Positions 1 to 3,569 of a stretch of DNA of 5,264 nucleotides are shown here, piece after piece. Every line of letters starts with the position of its first letter. The stretch's first letter is position 1. Position numbers and translations under genes: made by a program. The notes beneath the pieces were generated by a model. It did no database searches. It was not told the origin of the DNA and saw only the letters and a list, made by a program, of their open reading frames with translations. This stretch comes from Nitrospirota bacterium (lineage in GTDB: Bacteria; Nitrospirota; Thermodesulfovibrionia; Thermodesulfovibrionales; JdFR-88): the NCBI GenBank assembly GCA_021825785.1, contig JAKAGP010000161.1, positions 1-5,264 of the forward strand. Reading direction: 5' to 3'.

Positions 1-22
1 CCAGTGGTATTGGGGGGGTCTT

Positions 23-54
23 GCTGAGCGGCCGGCAAAATCCGGCCGCTCAGC
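23..54 (-). terminator. Strong hairpin downstream of the Cys-rich gene, possible terminator
   Basis: A perfect 13-bp inverted repeat (23-35 and 42-54, arm GCTGAGCGGCCGG) encloses a 6-nt loop. It begins about 30 nt past the stop codon of the leftward gene at 85-495, which is where a terminator would sit. Neither strand carries a U-tract after the stem: leftward the next bases are AAGACCCCCCC and rightward CTTACA. Intrinsic termination is therefore not assured. It could be an RNA 3'-end stabiliser, a terminator for either direction, or a palindromic repeat element. The hairpin is seen directly; its role is inferred. No gene is visible in positions 1-84. Confidence 0.45.
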
Positions 55-84
55 CTTACATGGGACTGAGGGGAGGGGAGGAGA

Positions 85-495
85 TTAGGCTAAAATGATT
101 ACGGAACGGAGGAGTTGACTTGTAAACGTGTCTGGAACGGGGGCCGAGGCCGATGTCTTGATGACGGTCGCAGATTGTGGAGCCATGCGGATGGCCGGAA
201 GGAACAGGCCTGCCGAGGTTGGAGGGGCTGGTTCGGATGGCCTGGAAGATACCGCGGTCCCAAGTTGTACAAGGGAGTCTATGCAATAGCAGCAGGACGT
301 TTGCTGTAAAGATTGTGCGCCATTCACGACGTGATCGGGAAGCCCAACAGGAGATTTGCTACAACACGTTGCGCCGGGAACATCAAAGGACACGTGTTGC
401 CCAGGGGCAACACAAAGCACCATTGCACCCGCCCCCTGAACAAGAAGGAGGACAAGGGCAATAGCAAGGAGATATGTTGCCTTCCCGTGCCGCAT
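85..495 (-). CDS. Small exported Cys-rich protein, function unknown
   Basis: This reads as a 136-residue protein from the ATG at 495. A longer version would need a TTG at 555 and would put 20 residues ahead of the signal peptide, so the ATG is preferred, although its ribosome site is weak (AAGGGG lies about 18 nt upstream). Residues 1-24 form a clear signal peptide (MRHGK, then a hydrophobic stretch ending in GAGA). The mature part has six Cys: C28, the pair C44-C45, and a CCYC group at 68-71, plus a few His. The end (SQLLRSVIILA) is hydrophobic. The pattern of an early LCV..GQHV segment, a central CC, a later C-x-C-I-D and a hydrophobic tail resembles small secreted proteins I associate with heavy-metal efflux loci, but I cannot name a family with certainty. 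It is the last gene of the leftward metal cluster, 175 nt after the ATPase stop. A periplasmic metal-binding or redox role is inference only. Confidence 0.55.
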   Translation of the reverse strand: MRHGKATYLLAIALVLLLVQGAGAMVLCVAPGQHVSFDVPGATCCSKSPVGLPDHVVNGAQSLQQTSCCYCIDSLVQLGTAVSSRPSEPAPPTSAGLFLPAIRMAPQSATVIKTSASAPVPDTFTSQLLRSVIILA

Positions 496-608
496 TGGTG
501 GATGGTTGCCGCCCCTTCTAGCTAACCCATTTAAAAGTTGACTTATTCCGCACAAGAAAATTGCCCACTATTTTGCTCATACTATAAGCAGAAAACCGCT
601 CGCTGTCA

Positions 609-636
609 AGCCAGGCAAGGCCAGCCAGGCAAGGCC
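609..636. repeat. Two exact tandem copies of a 14-bp unit
   Basis: The unit AGCCAGGCAAGGCC occurs at 609-622 and again immediately at 623-636 with no mismatch. It lies in the spacer between the ATPase stop codon (671) and the Cys-rich gene, about 35 bp behind the ATPase. It is not a hairpin. A replication-slippage duplication is the simplest explanation; a direct-repeat regulator site is possible but unsupported. Confidence 0.8.
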
Positions 637-670
637 GCGCCTGAATAGACTGATACCAGGACCAATACAC

Positions 671-2566
671 CTACGGCCTGCCGGCCCGCAGGCCATTGGC
701 CACGGCCAGCAGCTCGGAGGCTTCATGGGCCAGCACCGCGACCGTGATGCTGATCGCGCCAAAGACCGCAGCCGGTATGAGCACGGCGAGGACAATCAGC
801 GAAAACACGATGTTTTGTTGGCTCACCCTGTTAGCCTTGCGGCCTAAGCGAACGGCATAGACCAGCTTGGAAAGATCGTCGGCCATGAGAGCCAAATCCG
901 CCGCCTCCAGGGCCGCATCCGAACCAGCTACCCCCATGGCCACGCCTACACTGGCGCTGGCTAGGGCGGGCGCGTCGTTGATGCCGTCCCCGACCATGGC
1001 CACGTGCTCGAAACGTTGCTTCAGCTCCTTCAGAACCAGCATCTTATCCTCAGGCTTCAAGTCGGCATACACTGAATCTATGCCCACAGCCTCAGCCACC
1101 GCCCTGGCCGATGCCTCGTTGTCACCGGTGAGCATGGCGGCCTTTACGCCCATTTCGCCAAGCTGCTGGATAAACTCCCTGGCTTGCGGCCTGACTTCAT
1201 CCCGCAGGGCTATTATCCCTTCCAGCCCCTCGTCCGTTCCCACGAGCATGACGGTATTGCCGGCGGCGCGCAAATCAACCAACGGCCCCAGGGATTCCAC
1301 CTGAAGACCCATCCTCTTGAACAGGCCTGGTTTGCCCACGTATACCCTTCGCCCCTGGATCGAAGCCACCGCGCCGTAACCGGCGACGGCAGAGAAGTCC
1401 GTGGTCTCCAGGCACTTGATTCTTCCCGCCTCGGCACGAGCGACGATGGCCCTCGCTATGGGGTGCTCGGAACTGCGCTCGATGGTAGCCGCCAGGCACA
1501 GCACGCTTTCAGGGTCGCCCTTCAGCGCCACGATATCAGTGACCACGGGCTTGCCCTTGGTCAGGGTGCCCGTCTTGTCGAACGCCGCGGCCTTGATCTT
1601 CCCGATGTTCTCCAGGGCCACGCCGCCCTTGATCAGAACGCCATGCTTGCCGGCGGTCCCGATTCCGGCTGCTATGGCCACGGGCGTGGACATTATGAGG
1701 GCGCATGGTGCGGCTGCCACGAGAAACACCATGGCGCGCGTCGCCCACTCAGACAGCGACAGCCCCAGCAAGGCCGGGACCACGATGATAAGCGCTGCCG
1801 CCACCAGAACCAGAGGCGTGTAGCGGCGTCCAAATCTCTCTATGAAAAGCTGGGCCTTGCCTTTTTGGGCCTGGGCCTCTTCGACGAGATGAATCATTCT
1901 GGACAAGGTGTTGTCTTTATAGGAAGCGGTCGCCCTGACCTCAAGCGCGCCCTCCTGATTGATGGTGGCCGAAAATACCCGATCCCCCACTTTCTTCTCG
2001 ACTGGGACCGCCTCCCCCGTAATCGGCGCTTCGTTTATGCTTGATCTGCCCTTGACGATGATGCCGTCGGTTGGGATTGATTCTCCCGGACGAATCAGGA
2101 ACACATCACCTGGCTCCAGTTCCTCAACTCCGACGCTGATCTCTTCGCCGTTGATTAGCTTCCTGGCCTGCTGGGGCGCCAAGTCCAGCAACTGCCGGAT
2201 GGAGTGCCTGGTCTTGGCATAGGTAAGCTCCTCCAGTCCTTCGGCCGCGCCGTATAAAACCACAAGCGCCGCCGCTTCGTCCCACAAGCCCAAGGCAGAG
2301 GAGCCCACGGTTGCCGCTATCATGAGAACCTCAATGCCAACCACCCGCTCCTGCAGCAGCTCTTCCATCCCCTCTCGCGCCCAGTGGTAGCCGCCGAGGA
2401 GTATGGCAAACACATAGGTGCCAATTTCCGCCAGGTGGGGAATGAATTGGAGGTGGCCGAGGGCGAAGGCCACGGCCGAGAGCACCCCGGCGATCAGGGC
2501 GTTCCTAAGGGGGGGAAACAGAAACCATCTCCCCCCAAAGCTTTCGGCTGATTCGTGGCTATCCAT
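671..2566 (-). CDS. P1B-type heavy-metal-transporting ATPase, P1B-4-like, with APC metal-site motif
   Basis: An ATP-driven inner-membrane exporter of transition-metal ions, 631 residues from the ATG at 2566. That start is chosen because GGAG lies 6 nt upstream; the ATG at 2578 has no ribosome site and would add only four residues. Numbered from 2566: there is no N-terminal HMA metal-binding domain, and membrane segments begin near residue 20. The actuator loop carries TGEAVP at 183-188. The transmembrane metal-site helix reads APC (286-288), followed by ALIMSTPVA. The phosphorylation motif DKTGTLT has D330, the P1B nucleotide-domain motif SEHP is at 366-369, TGDN is at 480-483 and GDGINDAP at 526-533. 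The last helix holds HEASE (614-618). All catalytic residues are intact. Lack of an HMA domain and a His-Glu in the last helix resemble the P1B-4 (CoaT/CtpD-like) group, which has SPC and HEGGT-like motifs and is linked to Co, Fe, Ni or Zn export. Ala in place of Ser or Cys makes the substrate uncertain. It lies 74 nt after the SHOCT gene in the same direction, so probably in one operon. Confidence 0.95.
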   Translation of the reverse strand: MDSHESAESFGGRWFLFPPLRNALIAGVLSAVAFALGHLQFIPHLAEIGTYVFAILLGGYHWAREGMEELLQERVVGIEVLMIAATVGSSALGLWDEAAALVVLYGAAEGLEELTYAKTRHSIRQLLDLAPQQARKLINGEEISVGVEELEPGDVFLIRPGESIPTDGIIVKGRSSINEAPITGEAVPVEKKVGDRVFSATINQEGALEVRATASYKDNTLSRMIHLVEEAQAQKGKAQLFIERFGRRYTPLVLVAAALIIVVPALLGLSLSEWATRAMVFLVAAAPCALIMSTPVAIAAGIGTAGKHGVLIKGGVALENIGKIKAAAFDKTGTLTKGKPVVTDIVALKGDPESVLCLAATIERSSEHPIARAIVARAEAGRIKCLETTDFSAVAGYGAVASIQGRRVYVGKPGLFKRMGLQVESLGPLVDLRAAGNTVMLVGTDEGLEGIIALRDEVRPQAREFIQQLGEMGVKAAMLTGDNEASARAVAEAVGIDSVYADLKPEDKMLVLKELKQRFEHVAMVGDGINDAPALASASVGVAMGVAGSDAALEAADLALMADDLSKLVYAVRLGRKANRVSQQNIVFSLIVLAVLIPAAVFGAISITVAVLAHEASELLAVANGLRAGRP

Positions 2567-2640
2567 CTGAGGCTCCATTACGTTGAACTGACTAACGTGA
2601 TAAAAATGTGTTAAATATTCATAGGTGTTGGCGTATTAAA

Positions 2641-2898
2641 TCAGCCGGTAATGGCCTGTTTAATACGTTGGTATTCTTCTAGCCCGATTTCTCCAGCAGC
2701 CAGTTTACGGTTCAAAATTTCAAGTGAGTCTATACGATCATACCTACCTTGATCACTCGATCTGTTGGTCCTGAGAGATTTGTAAATCAGCCAAGCCGCG
2801 GCCGCTGCTAACAGTCCCCAGAGGACAATATAAGGAGAAACCCACCCGCCTCCCAATATATGTCCAAACGAGGGAAAGCCGGCAAAATCGCACCACAT
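2641..2898 (-). CDS. Small membrane-anchored SHOCT-domain protein
   Basis: An 85-residue protein from the ATG at 2898, which has GGGGAG 7 nt upstream. An ATG at 2913 in the same frame has no ribosome site and abuts a hairpin, so it is less likely. Residues about 20-40 form a single membrane helix (YIVLWGLLAAAAAWLIY), followed by a basic, Ser-rich linker and, at about 59-82, a SHOCT motif: ILNRKLAAGEIGLEEYQRI matches the family pattern of a short amphipathic C-terminal domain with Gly-Glu-Ile and Glu-Glu-Tyr. SHOCT proteins are short, usually of unknown biochemical role, and often occur beside metal-export and envelope-stress genes; the domain is thought to mediate oligomerisation. It lies between the ZraP-like gene (52 nt upstream) and the ATPase (74 nt downstream), on the same strand. 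A helper role in the membrane for metal export is inferred from position only. Confidence 0.8.
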   Translation of the reverse strand: MWCDFAGFPSFGHILGGGWVSPYIVLWGLLAAAAAWLIYKSLRTNRSSDQGRYDRIDSLEILNRKLAAGEIGLEEYQRIKQAITG

Positions 2899-2915
2899 CT
2901 TCCATCTCCCCATTT

Positions 2916-2942
2916 GTGGGGAGGGGCCTATCCCCTCCCCAC
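2916..2942 (-). other. Intercistronic hairpin between the zraP-like and SHOCT genes
   Basis: A perfect 11-bp inverted repeat (2916-2926 and 2932-2942, arm GTGGGGAGGGG) with a 5-nt loop lies 8 nt after the stop codon of the zraP-like gene and ends 17 nt before the SHOCT start codon. No U-tract follows in the leftward direction, the next bases being AAATGGGG. It is therefore more likely an RNA-stability, processing or partial read-through element than a full terminator. Such an element would allow a high level of the upstream periplasmic protein and lower levels of the membrane proteins. The hairpin is observed; the function is inferred. Confidence 0.6.
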
Positions 2943-2950
2943 GTGCGTGG

Positions 2951-3355
2951 TTACCAGCAGAACCCGCCGTACCCGTGGTCGTGGCCGTAACCCATCATTG
3001 TCCCACCCATCATGTGTCCACCCATCCAGGGTCCCGACCCCGAGGCGAGGTTCAAGTCGCGGGCCTTGGTCCTGAGGTCAGACTCCTTCTGGCTGATCCT
3101 CTCGGCCAAGGCCCTGGCCTTGGCAGGATCGGGGTTGGCCTGCTTCATCAGGGCCGCATACTCAGCCTGGTCGGCGGCGAGGCTGTTGCGTAGGGAGGCG
3201 GTTTCCGCCTCGAACCGCTGAAAGTCAGCGCTGTTGTTGGCCGCTGGCCCAGGATTCCCATAGCCAGAGCCGCAGCCCCAGCCCCAGGCGAAAGCCTGCG
3301 AGGTGGTTGTCCCAATGGCCAAGGCCAGAGTCATTGCGATCAGTATTTTCTTCAT
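2951..3355 (-). CDS. zraP: ZraP/Spy-like periplasmic metal-responsive protein
   Basis: A 134-residue exported protein. The ATG at 3355 is chosen because AAGGAGA lies 7 nt upstream and the signal peptide starts there; the frame stays open to 3424, but that start lies upstream of the predicted promoter. Residues 1-23 are a typical signal peptide (MKKILIAMTLALAIG, cut after AFA). A Gly-rich linker follows, then a helical charged region at about 43-103, rich in Ala, Glu, Arg and Lys, as in the CpxP/Spy/ZraP group. The tail is rich in Met, His and Gly (H114, M115, M116, M120, M121, H125, H127) and looks like a metal-binding site. Two Cys, C28 near the mature N-terminus and C133 next to the C-terminus, could form a disulfide or bind metal. 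ZraP is a zinc-stimulated periplasmic chaperone that damps ZraSR signalling in enterobacteria. The identification rests on this architecture plus the divergent ZraS-like kinase and sigma-54 promoter; a generic Spy-like periplasmic heavy-metal sensor is the alternative. It is first in the leftward operon. Confidence 0.78.
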   Translation of the reverse strand: MKKILIAMTLALAIGTTTSQAFAWGWGCGSGYGNPGPAANNSADFQRFEAETASLRNSLAADQAEYAALMKQANPDPAKARALAERISQKESDLRTKARDLNLASGSGPWMGGHMMGGTMMGYGHDHGYGGFCW

Positions 3356-3362
3356 GGTGAGT

Positions 3363-3369
3363 TCTCCTT
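3363..3369 (-). promoter_or_regulatory. Ribosome binding site of the zraP-like gene
   Basis: On the minus strand AAGGAGA precedes the ATG at 3355 by 7 nt. This is the strongest ribosome site in the window. It fixes the start at 3355 rather than at upstream in-frame ATGs, and fits high expression of an abundant periplasmic protein. Confidence 0.8.
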
Positions 3370-3398
3370 TGTCAAGGGTTCCAATTGCTGCCCTACTT

Positions 3399-3414
3399 AG
3401 CAATACCCGTGCCA
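3399..3414 (-). promoter_or_regulatory. Sigma-54 (-24/-12) promoter driving the zraP-like operon
   Basis: On the minus strand the sequence TGGCACGGGTATTGCT matches the sigma-54 consensus TGGCACG-N4-TTGCW at every specified position, with the invariant GG (-24) and GC (-12) correctly spaced. Transcription would start near 3388, giving a leader of about 33 nt before the ATG at 3355. In E. coli zraP and zraSR are transcribed by sigma-54 RNA polymerase under ZraR control, so the match is also expected from the neighbouring genes. No equally good site is seen facing the kinase. Confidence 0.88.
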
Positions 3415-3530
3415 TGGAGGGCATAGTGAGTTTTGTCTTTTATTTATCACTGGTTATGCGAGGAGAGACGCAGGGATACCGGTAACTCAAGGAATACGAG
3501 CACTCTAGCCGGGGCTGTTGTGTATGATTT

Positions 3531-3560
3531 ATATACACCAAGCTAGATAGTGGTGTATAT
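3531..3560. promoter_or_regulatory. Perfect inverted repeat, candidate activator binding site for the divergent promoters
   Basis: Arms ATATACACCA (3531-3540) and TGGTGTATAT (3551-3560) are exact inverted copies with a 10-nt spacer, giving arm centres two helical turns apart. A further partial half-site, GTGTAT, lies at 3520-3525. The centre is about 157 bp upstream of the predicted sigma-54 start site, within the usual 80-200 bp range for enhancer-binding activators. The repeat ends 9 bp before the first ATG of the kinase gene, so it could also act on that gene as an operator or as an RNA hairpin. It does not resemble a ZraR site I can recall. The repeat is seen directly; the regulator is inferred. 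Confidence 0.6.
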
Positions 3561-3569
3561 TAACTATGC

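Noticed and set aside
115..525. Several plus-strand open frames opposite the Cys-rich gene
   Set aside because: They overlap each other in different frames, have no family resemblance and no clear ribosome site. The minus-strand frame has a signal peptide and a plausible family pattern.
867..1304. Plus-strand open frame of 145 codons opposite the ATPase
   Set aside because: Low-complexity Ser/Ala-rich translation, mirror of the ATPase C-terminal half, with no ribosome site or neighbour logic.
1184..2044. Long plus-strand open frame (286 codons) opposite the ATPase gene
   Set aside because: It lies wholly antisense to a gene with all P-type ATPase motifs. Its translation has no recognisable domain and it is explained by the GC-rich codon use of the opposite strand.
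3356..3424. N-terminal extension of the ZraP-like protein up to 3424
   Set aside because: It would start upstream of the sigma-54 promoter's start site and place 23 residues ahead of a complete signal peptide. The ATG at 3355 has an excellent ribosome site.
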